A stretch of DNA of 64,000 nt. Source: CATQHD01 sp965243165 (lineage in GTDB: Bacteria; Actinomycetota; Acidimicrobiia; Spongiisociales; Spongiisociaceae). The stretch covers positions 2,046,001 to 2,110,000 of the forward strand of contig OZ251535.1 in the NCBI GenBank assembly GCA_965243165.1, in the 5' to 3' direction. Under the pieces are notes generated by a model, which was given only the letters and a program-made list of their open reading frames with translations, did not search any database and had not been told where the DNA came from. The first letter of the stretch is position 1; each line of letters begins with the position of its first letter. Shown in pieces: positions 17,236-26,424 of the stretch. The position numbers and the translations under genes are program-made.

Positions 17236-17241
17236 TCTAGA

Positions 17242-20200
17242 ATGAGGTACCGTGTGAGTAGCGTACAGAAGTACCTAGTACTCCTGCTTACTGTGAGTAT
17301 AGTTCTGTCTACAGCATACTTTGGTTCCGCATCAGACTCCTCCACAACAACTACTTCCACCCCCTCCTCCACAACAACTACTTCCACCCCCTCCTCCACA
17401 ACAACTACTTCCACCCCCTCCTCCACAACAACTACTTCCACCCCCTCCTCCACAACAACTACTTCCACCCCCTCCTCCACAACAACTACTTCCACCCCCT
17501 CCTCCACAACAACTACTTCCACCCCCTCCTCCACAATGAATTCTTCCATAGGTGACAATCAAGCTCCTGATCATAGTCATCTTATCGCATACCATGAGCT
17601 TCCTTCACAACCGTCCGAAAGTTATGTTGTCTCTCGATCATGTCAGTGGGCAAAGATACTTTCACTCGGTAGTTACAGTAGGCACGCCCTAAGGGTATCT
17701 AAATATCCCAAGAGTAGCACCGCAAGGTGGACATTAAGGTCAGCGGGCTGGGTTGGATGGGGACTTACTTTGGCCGTTCCGTTTTTGTCCGACAAAGCTC
17801 GATCTGAACTACTGAGGCGAATTAGCACGAGAGACCGTAGTGCCTTTGAAGCAACAGTCAATAATCACGGTTATGCCTTGGCATGGGAGGATTGCGTTGA
17901 TTATGGATTTGCTATTCAAGCTCAGGAAGAGCTAGTTAATTATTGTTATCCTGGAATATCCATTTCACGTATTAATAATCACATCGATTTAGAAGGGCTT
18001 CTCACAGATGCTATCTCGAATAATGTCTATAATCCGAAAAACTGTCAGTATCACGTCTTTGATCCGCTTCTCGTCGGTGGTGGTAACTATAAATCAGATT
18101 TAGATACTAGCACAACTCCGGCCCCATTTTGGAATCTCAAAATAAGAGGGGATTTAGCTATATCTAATCCGGGATATAAGAAAACCATCACTGTTAATCC
18201 CGCTTTATTTACGCCAGATGAATTAAGCACCCAAATCCCCGGGACTGGCTCTTACCATCCCAGCGCGGAGGGCAATTGGGGTTATTTTAATATGATTACC
18301 CGACCTGGGACACGGAGAAACGGTATGGAGATGAGTTACTACTTCTGCCCTCCTCCTGTTGAAGGTCGTTCAACATTGGCCGGAGGCTACACCATAATTG
18401 ACGGAGAGTTTTTAGGGCCATATCTGCGTACAGCCGATGGATATAACCGTGGATATAACGTGACATGCCCATTCTCGGGGACCTTTATTAATAGAATACC
18501 ACCCAGTCAAGCTGGATGGAACCCGCAGCCTGGTTGGCTTACCTTTCCCACACATTATGTACAAGGGGAACTACTGAAGGTGGGAATAAATGTTCCCTTT
18601 GCCCTTTCAGGAATAAAATTGAGTTTGGTAAAGCCAAATTTAACGGGTGTGAGCGGTGGCGGTGCCTTGGCAGAATGGGAGTTCTCTCATAACTCCCCTA
18701 TATATCATCCTGACATAAATTACACTATAGCACCCTTCATTGCAGATTTTAGTACAAGATGTCCTACCATTGGTATCCGGATCCAGCTAAAGCCCTATCC
18801 TTATCAGAATAACCCATCACAGGAGGAATATACCGAGTATATTAATTGTAGCGCACCAACCACTACCTCCTCTCTGAGGGGTTTAGAAACGGTAAGAGCT
18901 TCAGGATGTTCTATAGCTGAGGCAGGTTATTCTCTCATTCCGAACCTATCAAGAGGAGACAACTGTGTATATAAGAAATTAACTACAACCACGCTAACTG
19001 GCCAATGCCCTGTAGCGCCAAGCGGATACACATATGCTCGACAGTCTAGTGCAAATGCAAAATGCTATTACGAAAGAACTACTACAACTACCAGAACACC
19101 AGTGTGCCCATCAGCGCCATCCGGCTACACCTACCATCGGAAATCCGGCAACACCTGCTACTACACCAAGACGGTTACAGGCACGAGCACCGCCACAACC
19201 ACAAGGCCCGCCATAACCCAGACAAGTACCATTACAACCACAAGAACAGATGCATGTCCATCCACACCATCCGGCTACTCCTACCACCGGCGCTCCGGCA
19301 ACACCTGCTACTACAAGAAAACCATCCAAAGAACACCGGTATGCCCATCATCGCCATCCGGCTACACCTACTCCCGGAAATCAGGAAGCACCTGCTACTA
19401 CACCAAAACCACCACAATCACGAGAACACCGGTATGCCCATCATCGCCATCCGGCTACACCTACAACCGGAAATCAGGAAGCACCTGCTACTACACCAAA
19501 ACGACGAGTACTACCCGTACAGCTTCAGTAAGGTGTCCTACTGCCTCTTATGGAACGGAGTTTACCCGTCGTAGTGGGAGTACATGCTATTACTCTGAAA
19601 TTTTTTATTCTGGAGCTACTCCTCCTGTTTTCACTCGATCAGCTATCTATACCTGCCCGTCGGCACCATCCGGCTACACCTACTCCCGGAAATCCGGAAG
19701 CACCTGCTACTACACCAAAACCACCACAACAACAAGAACAGACGCATGCCCACCAAAACCGACTGGCACCTCCTATGTCCGGCGATCCGGCAACACCTGC
19801 TACTACACCAAAACCACCACAACAACAAGAACAGACGCATGCCCACCAAAACCGACTGGCACCTCCTATGTCCGGCGATCCGGCAACACCTGCTACTTTG
19901 AAAAAACCATTAGAAAAACATCTGTGTGCCCATCAGCACCAGCCGGGTACACCTACTCCAGGAAATCCGGAAGCACCTGCTACTACACCAAAACCACCAC
20001 AACCAAAGTGTGCCCATCAGTAACTGGATACACCAATGTTCGGCGATCCGGCAACACCTGCCACTACGAAAAAACAATCACAACCACCATCACAGCCACA
20101 AAAGCAAAGGTGTGCCCAACAGCGCCAGCCGGGTACACCTACAACCGGAAATCTGGCAACACCTGCCACTACAGCAAGACTGTTACTACTACAAAATCAA

Positions 20201-21648
20201 TCACATGCCCAGCTTCTCCTGCAGGGTACGCTCCAACAGCTACTTCTCAATCAGGGACAACTTGTTATTACACCAAGATAGTGTATAATATAGAAGCTAA
20301 ACCTCCTAGCACTACAGCATCATCTGCAACACAAGATTCTGCTGATACTACATCTACATCCACCACCACATCTACACCCACCACCACATCAACACCCACC
20401 ACCACAACAACACCCACCACCACAACAACACCCACCACCACGGCGGCAGACATCCGACCTGTCACTCTGTGGCAAATCGAAACTCGACCATCCAGGTTCG
20501 ATACCGCCCACCGCGAAGTTGAGTTCACTCTCACCAGCGGAAACACCTTCACCTACGCTGGAAGAACCTACACCATCAGCTTGATCAAAACCTACAACCG
20601 CGCCCCCCGTATCCAAGCGACGCCCGACCTCGAGGACCACGAGCTACCCGGCGGGACGATGCTCCGGTTCTGGCCGGTCGACAATCCCGGCAGCGTCCAG
20701 ACCATCCGCCTCTCCGACGGAAACGAGATGCCAAGCGACCATCAATGGGACCTGATCTGGCCCAGTGCCAGCTACCCGATCGACCTCGACCGAAACACAA
20801 CATGGCACATTGACCTGACCACCTTTGTTAGCTTGCCGACAACATCATCCACACCCACCACAACCACAACCACAACACCGACCACCACCGCGGCGTCAAC
20901 CACAACCACAGCCGCGGCCAGCACCACAACATCTGCCCCAACCACAACCACAACACCGACCACCACCACCACCACAACCGCGGCGTCAACCACAACCACA
21001 GCCGCGGCCAGCACCACAACATCTGCCCCAACCACAACCACAACGACAGCACCAACCACCACAACCACAACGACAGCACCAACCACCACAACCACAACGA
21101 CAGCACCAACCACCACAACCACAACGACAGCACCAACCACCACAACCACTACAACCACACCCAATCAGCCTGTAACTGTTTGGCAAATTGAAACCCGGCC
21201 ATCCAACTTCGATACCAGTGGCGGCCATATTGGTTTCTGGTTCACGAGCGGCAACACCTTTACCTACGCCGGACGGTCCTACACAGTGGATAGGATCAAG
21301 GTATACCGTCGTGGCCCTCGTCTGCAAGCAACTCCCGACATTGAGGACTACGAACTTCCTGACAATACGTTGTTGCGTTTCTGGCCGACCGACACCCCCA
21401 CCAGCGTCCAGACCATCCGACTCTCCGACGCAAACGAAATGCCCGCCAGCCACCCCTGGGACCTGATATGGGGCCGCCGCCGTTACCCGATCAACATTGA
21501 CCGGAACACAACCTGGCACATCGACCTCACCATCCCCGCCGCCTCGTCGTCATCCACGACAACAGCTCCCACTACCACTACCAGCACAACGACGTCACCG
21601 ACCACTACCACGGCCGCACCAACCACCACAACTACAACAACGCCCTAA
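17242..21648 (+). CDS. Giant secreted Thr-rich protein with 14 paired-Cys repeats and two duplicated C-terminal domains
   Basis: I do not recognise this 1468-residue protein. It has a signal peptide (about 1-30, YLVLLLTVSIVLSTAYFGSAS). Next is a 9-residue STTTTSTPS tandem (about 33-99), then a unique region (about 100-545) with scattered Cys. From about 548 to 1017 there are 14 units of 25-30 residues. A typical unit is CPSAPSGYTYSRKSG followed by S/N-TCYYTKT, so each unit has two Cys. Thr-rich linkers then separate two copies of one domain of about 120 residues (about 1073-1195 and 1310-1433). Both copies open with VWQIETRPS or VTLWQIETRPS and end in NTTWHIDLT. A Thr-rich tail closes the protein. 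No sortase motif or TM anchor is seen. The first 1.7 kb is clearly AT-richer than its neighbours. It looks like a disulfide-linked, possibly O-glycosylated surface or released protein. Confidence 0.8.
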   Translation: MRYRVSSVQKYLVLLLTVSIVLSTAYFGSASDSSTTTTSTPSSTTTTSTPSSTTTTSTPSSTTTTSTPSSTTTTSTPSSTTTTSTPSSTTTTSTPSSTMNSSIGDNQAPDHSHLIAYHELPSQPSESYVVSRSCQWAKILSLGSYSRHALRVSKYPKSSTARWTLRSAGWVGWGLTLAVPFLSDKARSELLRRISTRDRSAFEATVNNHGYALAWEDCVDYGFAIQAQEELVNYCYPGISISRINNHIDLEGLLTDAISNNVYNPKNCQYHVFDPLLVGGGNYKSDLDTSTTPAPFWNLKIRGDLAISNPGYKKTITVNPALFTPDELSTQIPGTGSYHPSAEGNWGYFNMITRPGTRRNGMEMSYYFCPPPVEGRSTLAGGYTIIDGEFLGPYLRTADGYNRGYNVTCPFSGTFINRIPPSQAGWNPQPGWLTFPTHYVQGELLKVGINVPFALSGIKLSLVKPNLTGVSGGGALAEWEFSHNSPIYHPDINYTIAPFIADFSTRCPTIGIRIQLKPYPYQNNPSQEEYTEYINCSAPTTTSSLRGLETVRASGCSIAEAGYSLIPNLSRGDNCVYKKLTTTTLTGQCPVAPSGYTYARQSSANAKCYYERTTTTTRTPVCPSAPSGYTYHRKSGNTCYYTKTVTGTSTATTTRPAITQTSTITTTRTDACPSTPSGYSYHRRSGNTCYYKKTIQRTPVCPSSPSGYTYSRKSGSTCYYTKTTTITRTPVCPSSPSGYTYNRKSGSTCYYTKTTSTTRTASVRCPTASYGTEFTRRSGSTCYYSEIFYSGATPPVFTRSAIYTCPSAPSGYTYSRKSGSTCYYTKTTTTTRTDACPPKPTGTSYVRRSGNTCYYTKTTTTTRTDACPPKPTGTSYVRRSGNTCYFEKTIRKTSVCPSAPAGYTYSRKSGSTCYYTKTTTTKVCPSVTGYTNVRRSGNTCHYEKTITTTITATKAKVCPTAPAGYTYNRKSGNTCHYSKTVTTTKSITCPASPAGYAPTATSQSGTTCYYTKIVYNIEAKPPSTTASSATQDSADTTSTSTTTSTPTTTSTPTTTTTPTTTTTPTTTAADIRPVTLWQIETRPSRFDTAHREVEFTLTSGNTFTYAGRTYTISLIKTYNRAPRIQATPDLEDHELPGGTMLRFWPVDNPGSVQTIRLSDGNEMPSDHQWDLIWPSASYPIDLDRNTTWHIDLTTFVSLPTTSSTPTTTTTTTPTTTAASTTTTAAASTTTSAPTTTTTPTTTTTTTAASTTTTAAASTTTSAPTTTTTTAPTTTTTTTAPTTTTTTTAPTTTTTTTAPTTTTTTTTPNQPVTVWQIETRPSNFDTSGGHIGFWFTSGNTFTYAGRSYTVDRIKVYRRGPRLQATPDIEDYELPDNTLLRFWPTDTPTSVQTIRLSDANEMPASHPWDLIWGRRRYPINIDRNTTWHIDLTIPAASSSSTTTAPTTTTSTTTSPTTTTAAPTTTTTTTP
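17339..17538 (+). repeat. 27-bp in-frame tandem repeat encoding STTTTSTPS
   Basis: About seven near-identical 27-base units (unit begins TCCACAACAACTACTTCCAC) encode a Ser/Thr/Pro linker behind the signal peptide. The units are nearly identical at DNA level, so copy number could change by slippage without breaking the frame. Confidence 0.9.
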
Positions 21649-21756
21649 GCCTGAATACATCGGTGGGGTTGACAAGTTGTTGGAGGGGATGTTGGAGTAC
21701 CTTCTTGACCTGGGACGCATAAGCGGATTTACCGCGGCCAAAGGGGTTTACAGTCT

Positions 21757-23185
21757 CTCCTTCGGATTTCAGGGGGGAGTGAGGGTAGGGAACAGCCTCC
21801 AGTTGGGCTTCCCGGCGTAGAGGAGAGCCCGGATCCGGTAGTTGGCGAAGTTCCGGAACCCGAACCGATTCGTTTGATTCGTTTGATGAGATTGTTGACG
21901 GCTTCGGTGGCTGCGTTGGTGTAACGGGCGTGATGCCAGTTGGTGATCTGGGCGGCGCCGGCGGGCGAGGGTCCGGCCGAGCTGGTTGACCTCCGGCGGG
22001 CAGGACTCGTGCTGAAGGTCGGAAGCCGGCTGCCGGGAGTACCGGTCGGCAACGTCGGGTTCGTCGATGTCGTAGACACCGCGGACTGTTTCCTTGGCGT
22101 GCCAGGCCGTCCGGACTTCGCCGTGGGGGTCTCCGGCGTCGAGGAGGCCCCGCAGGCGGGCTTCGCCGTTGGTGTCGAGCCGTTCCGAAGCAAGGGTGAG
22201 CAGCCGCCGGATCTGATACAAGGGATCTCCTCTCCGTCCCCGGTGTCCCAGGGGGTTTCGTTCTGGGTGCGGCGGCGCACCTGGTCGAGGCGGTCGTTGG
22301 CCAACCGCACCACATGGAACGGATCGGCGATCTGGCGGGCGTGGGGCAGCACCTGGTTGTAGGCCGCCCGATACGGGCTGGAGAGACCCCGGCACCGCCC
22401 ATCGGATCTGTTCCAACCATTCTTTTGGTTGTTCCTGCAGCCATCCCGCGGCTGAACGGGCATCTCTGCCTGGGACAACGTCGAGCAGCTGCCCGCCTCC
22501 GACGTCTACCACCGACGTCGCCCAGACCCTTCCCAGACGGCGGCCCCGCCGCAGGAACAGGGTCTCATCCAGGCCCAAAGCGGCTACTTCCCCTACCCGG
22601 TCATGGTCGGCTTCCAACAAAGCAGCGCCCCAGCGGGTTACCTCCTTGTTGACGGTATGCCAGTCACAGCCCAACTCTCTGGCCACTTCCTCAACAGCGC
22701 GGCCGGCCTGGCCGACTTGCCGGGTTGCCCACCGAGCCGCCCGGGTGGTCAACAACGCCCGCTCAGGGGCGATCTGAGGGTTCTGTTCGGTGAACGAACC
22801 AACTTCGCAGGACTGGTTGGGGCACTGCCATCGGTGTTTCCGCCAGCTCAGCCGGGCGGGCCGCCCGAACGAGGGAAGATCGACCAACACCCGCCACCCG
22901 GGTGCCTTTCGACCACAGACCGCCACCGCAGGCGGGGCGCCCGGCAGCGGACCTCGACCTCGACGCCTCCGCCGAGGGTTCACCCACCCCCGCGACGTCG
23001 ACTTCTTCTAATCCGACCAACACCCCGGCGCATGCGCGTAGGATTACGCTCCACAGGGGTCCTCCTCACTCGGGAATGCCTTTCAAGCGTCCGATTATGG
23101 AGGACCCCACCCCTGATCCCGTGGATTCCCACCGTCCGTCAGAGGACCTGCCCGTCCTCTACTCCCCCCTCATTTCCGAAGAGCC
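21757..23185 (-). mobile_element. ISL3-family insertion sequence, copy 1 (decayed)
   Basis: This stretch is closely similar to the better preserved element at 35736-37178. The right end matches the terminal sequence ending CATTTCCGAAGAGCC at 23185. On the left, the similarity begins at CTTCGGATTTCAGGGGGGAG, with the outermost few bases altered. No 8-bp target duplication is found. The right flank is another ISL3 remnant, so this copy probably landed in or recombined with it. Confidence 0.75.
21769..23023 (-). pseudogene. ISL3-family transposase, frameshifted (copy 1)
   Basis: Reading from 23023: MLVGLEEVDV opens the protein, then the frame breaks in the N-terminal zinc-ribbon zone. RWQCPNQSCEVGSFTEQNPQ and LGCDWHTVNKEVTRWG (the helix-turn-helix) continue. 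DETLFLRRG carries the first catalytic Asp. The frame shifts after EQIRWA to GLSSPYRAAYNQVLPHARQI and ADPFHVVRLAND. It shifts again at RRRTQNET, once more before QITNWHHARYTNAATEAVNN, and a last time at KRIG/FGFRNFANYRIR. The breaks after EQIRWA and before QITNW are shared with copy 2; the others are private. It cannot make a working transposase by normal decoding. Confidence 0.8.
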
Positions 23186-24290
23186 CGTTTTGTTCCGGGA
23201 GTTTGCCATATGATCCCGCAGTGAAGCAAGAGCCGGAGCCGGTAGTTGTTCCAGTTGCGGTATCCGTGGCCGATGCGGCGGGTTTTCTTGATGAGCAGGT
23301 TAAGGGCTTCGGTGGGTCCGTTGGTGATGCGGGTCAGGTGGTAGTTGAGGGTTTCGGTCTGCCAGGTCCGCAGCGTGCGGGACAACCGGTCGATCTCCGG
23401 CACGGCTATCTGCCGGGCCCAGTGGTGGAAGTCCTCGAACCTTGTTCATGAGCCCTCCTTCGGGACACGGAGAATTACGTGCATCGTATTCCCGTCTGGG
23501 GGGGCTCACCCCGCCATCGGCTCGGCTCCCATCCCCCAGCTGGGGGATGGGAACACACCACTTCCCCCCCAAACAGGGACAACCTCCCCGAATATCACAC
23601 GTAGAGCAGCAGACGGCGGATCCCGTAGAGAGGATCACCGGCCCTCCCGCGGCGGCCGAGGGTTTCTTGTTGGGTGCGCTGCCGCACCTCGGTGAGGGCC
23701 TGGTTGGCCAACCGGATCATATGGAACCGGTCCACCGTCACCGCCGCGCCGGGAAGTTCGGCCCGCACGGCCCGTAGATACCCCCGCCACGGATCAAGGG
23801 CTGCGGCTTCGATTCCCCGCCGGTCCTCGGCGGGTTGTGAACCCAAGAAGCCCTGGCCGCAGCGCCAGACCGGCCTTGGACCACTTCCACCAGCCGTCCT
23901 GTGTCGAGGCCGCAGAACCCTGTAGCCCACTTGTCCGGGCAACTCCGCCAGCGGTGTTCGTCCATTCCCAGCCGCCGCACCCCCGCAGGGTTGCGGTCTG
24001 GGCCTCGACCATCGGCTGGCCGATCTCCCGGACGGCTCTCATCGCAGTGTGCCAGCTGACCCCCAGCCCCCGAGCCGCTGCCGACACCGACATTCCGTCC
24101 TGGCCGACCTGGCGCACGGCTTCTCGGCGGGCGCGTTCGGACAGCACATACCGGGGCCGCACCTCCGGGCTGGTCTCGGTCCAGGACTTCGTTCCGCATT
24201 CCTTGTTCCAGCACTGCCACCGGCATTTCCGCCATACCAGCACCATCGGCCGCCCGCCTGCAGACAGACACCTGCGCTATGCTCTGCTGA
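23186..24290 (-). pseudogene. Second, divergent ISL3-family transposase remnant
   Basis: This is a different ISL3 lineage on the same strand. Recognisable pieces in order are WRKCRWQCWNKECGTKSWTE, ARGLGVSWHTAMRAVREIG, LGMDEHRWRS, VTVDRFHMIRLANQALTEVR with QRTQQETLGRRGRAGDPLYG, and the C-terminal ITNGPTEALNLLIKKTRRIG and YRNWNNYRLRLLLHCG. They lie in different frames. About 150 bases of unrelated sequence (roughly 23450-23600, with a perfect palindrome) replace the middle. The C-terminal end is cut at the border of copy 1. Confidence 0.7.
23528..23551. other. Perfect 24-bp palindrome
   Basis: Positions 23528-23539 (CCCATCCCCCAG) and 23540-23551 are exact reverse complements with no spacer. 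It lies in the non-transposase insert inside the ISL3 remnant. It could be an IS end, a protein-binding site or a cruciform-forming relic; no T-run supports a terminator. Confidence 0.6.
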
Positions 24291-24295
24291 ACCCT

Positions 24296-24440
24296 GCACC
24301 CCGGAGATCAACCAGCTCAGCTCCCGGACCACCGAACGTCAACAACCTCATCAATCAAACGAATCAAAACGCATCGCGTTCGGATTTTCGGAACTTCTCC
24401 AACTACCGGATCCGGGCCCCCAAAGAGCCACCAAACGGAG
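24296..24440 (+). pseudogene. ISL3 transposase C-terminal fragment (plus strand)
   Basis: On the plus strand, broken frames read PEINQLSSRT, NVNNLINQTNQN and DFRNFSNYRIRAP. These match the ISL3 C-terminus PEVNQLGRT, AVNNLIKRIKRIG and FRNFANYRIRA. The orientation is opposite to the neighbouring remnants. It ends about 20 bases before the promoter of the gene at 24544. Confidence 0.6.
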
Positions 24441-24460
24441 ACCACTCCCGTCTTCAGCAT

Positions 24461-24489
24461 TTGACAGCATCTCGGGCTTCGTGTATTCT
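24461..24489 (+). promoter_or_regulatory. Consensus sigma-A promoter of the NitT/TauT-like operon
   Basis: TTGACA (24461-24466) is a perfect -35 and TATTCT (24484-24489) a 5-of-6 -10, with an ideal 17-base spacer. A leader of about 45 bases runs to a GGAAGGAAG ribosome site before ATG 24544. It is the strongest promoter match noticed in the window and abuts an ISL3 fragment. Confidence 0.75.
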
Positions 24490-24543
24490 CAGCATCCAAT
24501 AAGCCAAGACGCGCGGGCGAGCGCGAGGGAAGGAAGATCGAGA

Positions 24544-26322
24544 ATGAAGAGACTGAGAGGCGTCATCGTTTTGATGGCGGCCCTTGCTTTGCTGGCAACG
24601 GCCTGCGGTAGCGACGACACCACGGTGGACACGGCCGCCCAGGCCGCGGCCGAAGCAGCGGCCGCGTCGGCGCAGGCCGAAGCACAGGAGGCAGCGGACG
24701 CGGCAGCCGCAGCTCAAGCCGAGGCGGAGACCGCCCAAGCCGCCTTGGAAGCAACCCAAGCCGAGCTGGCCGCCGCCGAGGCCGCCGCCGAAGCTGGCGA
24801 CGAGGCGGCGCAGGCCGCCTTGGCGGAAGCCCAAGAAGCTGCGGATGCGGCCAAGATGGAGGCCGAAGCAGCCATGACGGCCGCCGAGCAGGCCGAAATG
24901 GAAGCCGAACAGGCCCGCACGGAATTAGAAGAGTCCATGATGGTCGAGCCACCCGAGATACGGGCCGCCGAGATCGCCATGGGCATCTACCCCTGTTGCG
25001 CCGATATAGCCTATTGGCAGATCCCGATTGAGCTGGGATGGTGGGATGAACTGAACATCACCATCACCCCCAACCAGCCTACCTTTCACTACTTTACTAA
25101 TCCCAGTGAAATAATCCCCTGGTTGCAACGCGGGGACGGGGATGTGGCCCAAGCCTGGGTACCGGGAGTGTTCCCAACCCTGGAGACCTTTGGTCAGGAC
25201 ATACCGCCCATCCATTTTGCGGACATTTACGTAGGCTACGCCATCCTGGTCGCCCCCGACAGTGAGGCCAAGACGGCGCTGGAGTTCATGGAAGAGGGCA
25301 TGAGCTTCCCAGAAGCGGCCGCCGCCGCCGTCGAGCAGCTGGTGGGCAAGGTAGTACACATCCCGCCGCACAGCACCACCCAGGCCCAGTACTCGGACGC
25401 CTTCTTCGCCTACCTGCCTCAATGGTGGGAAGACGTGGAAGAAGACATCCCGGCCTTGGACGGTGAAGGCAACCCGTTGGTCCTGCTCGGCCGAGACGGA
25501 AACCCCGTTCTGGACGACGACGGCAACCCGCAGCCAATCCGTATAACCACCAACGACTGGCGCAACTACGCCACTCCGGCGTACGTGGCCGATCCGACCA
25601 TTGTGCAACTCTCGGCTGTCCCCGGTCGGATTGAGTTCGCGATGCCTTACGGTGCCCCGACCTTGGTGCAGATGATACGTAACGGCTGGGACCCTCTGAT
25701 CAACTTCGCGATGATGTTTGAGCACGACATCACCTCCCAACAGACAGCGATCGCGTCCGCCACTGTCGGCGGAACGGGTCTGTTGGCCCGCCGTGAATGG
25801 GTTGAGGATAACATGGATCTGGCCTACCGGACCATTTCGATGGCCAACCGCGTCTTCGCCTATCTCGAGGATCCCGCCACCCAAAGGCGCGGATGGGAAA
25901 TTGAGGCCAACATCATCAACGAGAAAAGGGGAGTTGAAATGGAGCCGGAGGACATCCAGCTCATCTGGGACACCATTGACCCGTCCTTCAACTGGGAGGA
26001 GCAGGAAGCCCTGTGGGACTTGAGCCAGCCCAGCTACCATCCTGAGACGGTGTTCGTGACCCAGATCGAAAAGCTAAAGGCTGGCGGTCAGCTGCCCGAA
26101 ACATTCGACACACAGGCGCAACTGGAAGAGTTCCTACTGGCCCAAGAGCTCTACTACGACCTGAAGGGTATGCAGGAACACTCCGACGCCCTGTTCGAGC
26201 GGGCCGAGGCGATGAGCCTCTCCCCCAGCCAACAGGACTTGGTAGACCAGGCACGGGTCTTCTACGACCGCTACAACTTCTACGACGCCGAGCGCTTCCT
26301 TGAAGCAGCCCTGATCGGGTAA
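24544..26322 (+). CDS. ABC substrate-binding lipoprotein with coiled-coil stalk (NitT/TauT-like system)
   Basis: The protein is 592 residues, starting at ATG 24544. A lipoprotein signal ends at Cys21 (LALLATACGSDD). Residues about 28-130 form an Ala/Glu/Gln heptad stalk (QAEAQEAADAAAAAQAEAETAQAALE and on). The binding domain begins at about 131 with EIRAAEIAMGIYPCCADIAYWQIPIELGWWDELNITITPN, as in NMT1/taurine-nitrate or glycine-betaine type receptors. WLQRGDGDVAQAWVPGVFPTLE and VGYAILVAP follow. An unusual acidic insert lies mid-domain (DGEGNPLVLLGRDGNPVLDDDGNP). Several Trp and Tyr residues could make an aromatic ligand pocket. The permeases and ATPase downstream are of NitT/TauT type. The ligand is unknown: a small anion, sulfonate or quaternary amine are all possible. 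Confidence 0.85.
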   Translation: MKRLRGVIVLMAALALLATACGSDDTTVDTAAQAAAEAAAASAQAEAQEAADAAAAAQAEAETAQAALEATQAELAAAEAAAEAGDEAAQAALAEAQEAADAAKMEAEAAMTAAEQAEMEAEQARTELEESMMVEPPEIRAAEIAMGIYPCCADIAYWQIPIELGWWDELNITITPNQPTFHYFTNPSEIIPWLQRGDGDVAQAWVPGVFPTLETFGQDIPPIHFADIYVGYAILVAPDSEAKTALEFMEEGMSFPEAAAAAVEQLVGKVVHIPPHSTTQAQYSDAFFAYLPQWWEDVEEDIPALDGEGNPLVLLGRDGNPVLDDDGNPQPIRITTNDWRNYATPAYVADPTIVQLSAVPGRIEFAMPYGAPTLVQMIRNGWDPLINFAMMFEHDITSQQTAIASATVGGTGLLARREWVEDNMDLAYRTISMANRVFAYLEDPATQRRGWEIEANIINEKRGVEMEPEDIQLIWDTIDPSFNWEEQEALWDLSQPSYHPETVFVTQIEKLKAGGQLPETFDTQAQLEEFLLAQELYYDLKGMQEHSDALFERAEAMSLSPSQQDLVDQARVFYDRYNFYDAERFLEAALIG

Positions 26323-26338
26323 TCTTCGAGGCCACACC

Positions 26339-26375
26339 GACGCAGGGTCGGGCGGTTTTCCGGCCCTGCGTCTTT
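26339..26375 (+). terminator. Intrinsic-type terminator/attenuator after the binding-protein gene
   Basis: GACGCAGGGTCGG (26339-26351) pairs with CCGGCCCTGCGTC (26360-26372), a 13-bp stem with one G-U pair and an 8-base loop, followed by TTT. It lies between the binding-protein stop and the permease. Partial termination here would give more binding protein than membrane parts. Confidence 0.65.
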
Positions 26376-26424
26376 GGCCTGCACGAAGGGATCCGCCACA
26401 CCAAAGCAAGGAGCTGAATCTCCA

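Noticed and set aside
16967..17245. A 92-codon frame before the giant protein
   Set aside because: No family match, no convincing ribosome site, and it overlaps the direct repeat and the start of the giant gene; kept as intergenic.
17339..17538. Possible CRISPR array from evenly spaced repeats
   Set aside because: The 27-bp units are contiguous with no unique spacers and lie in frame inside a coding gene.
17163..17558. Val/Glu-rich repetitive frame antisense to the STTTTSTPS linker (and a similar Val-rich one at 20772-21164)
   Set aside because: The repeat translation is a by-product of the Thr codons on the other strand; no ribosome site or conserved context.
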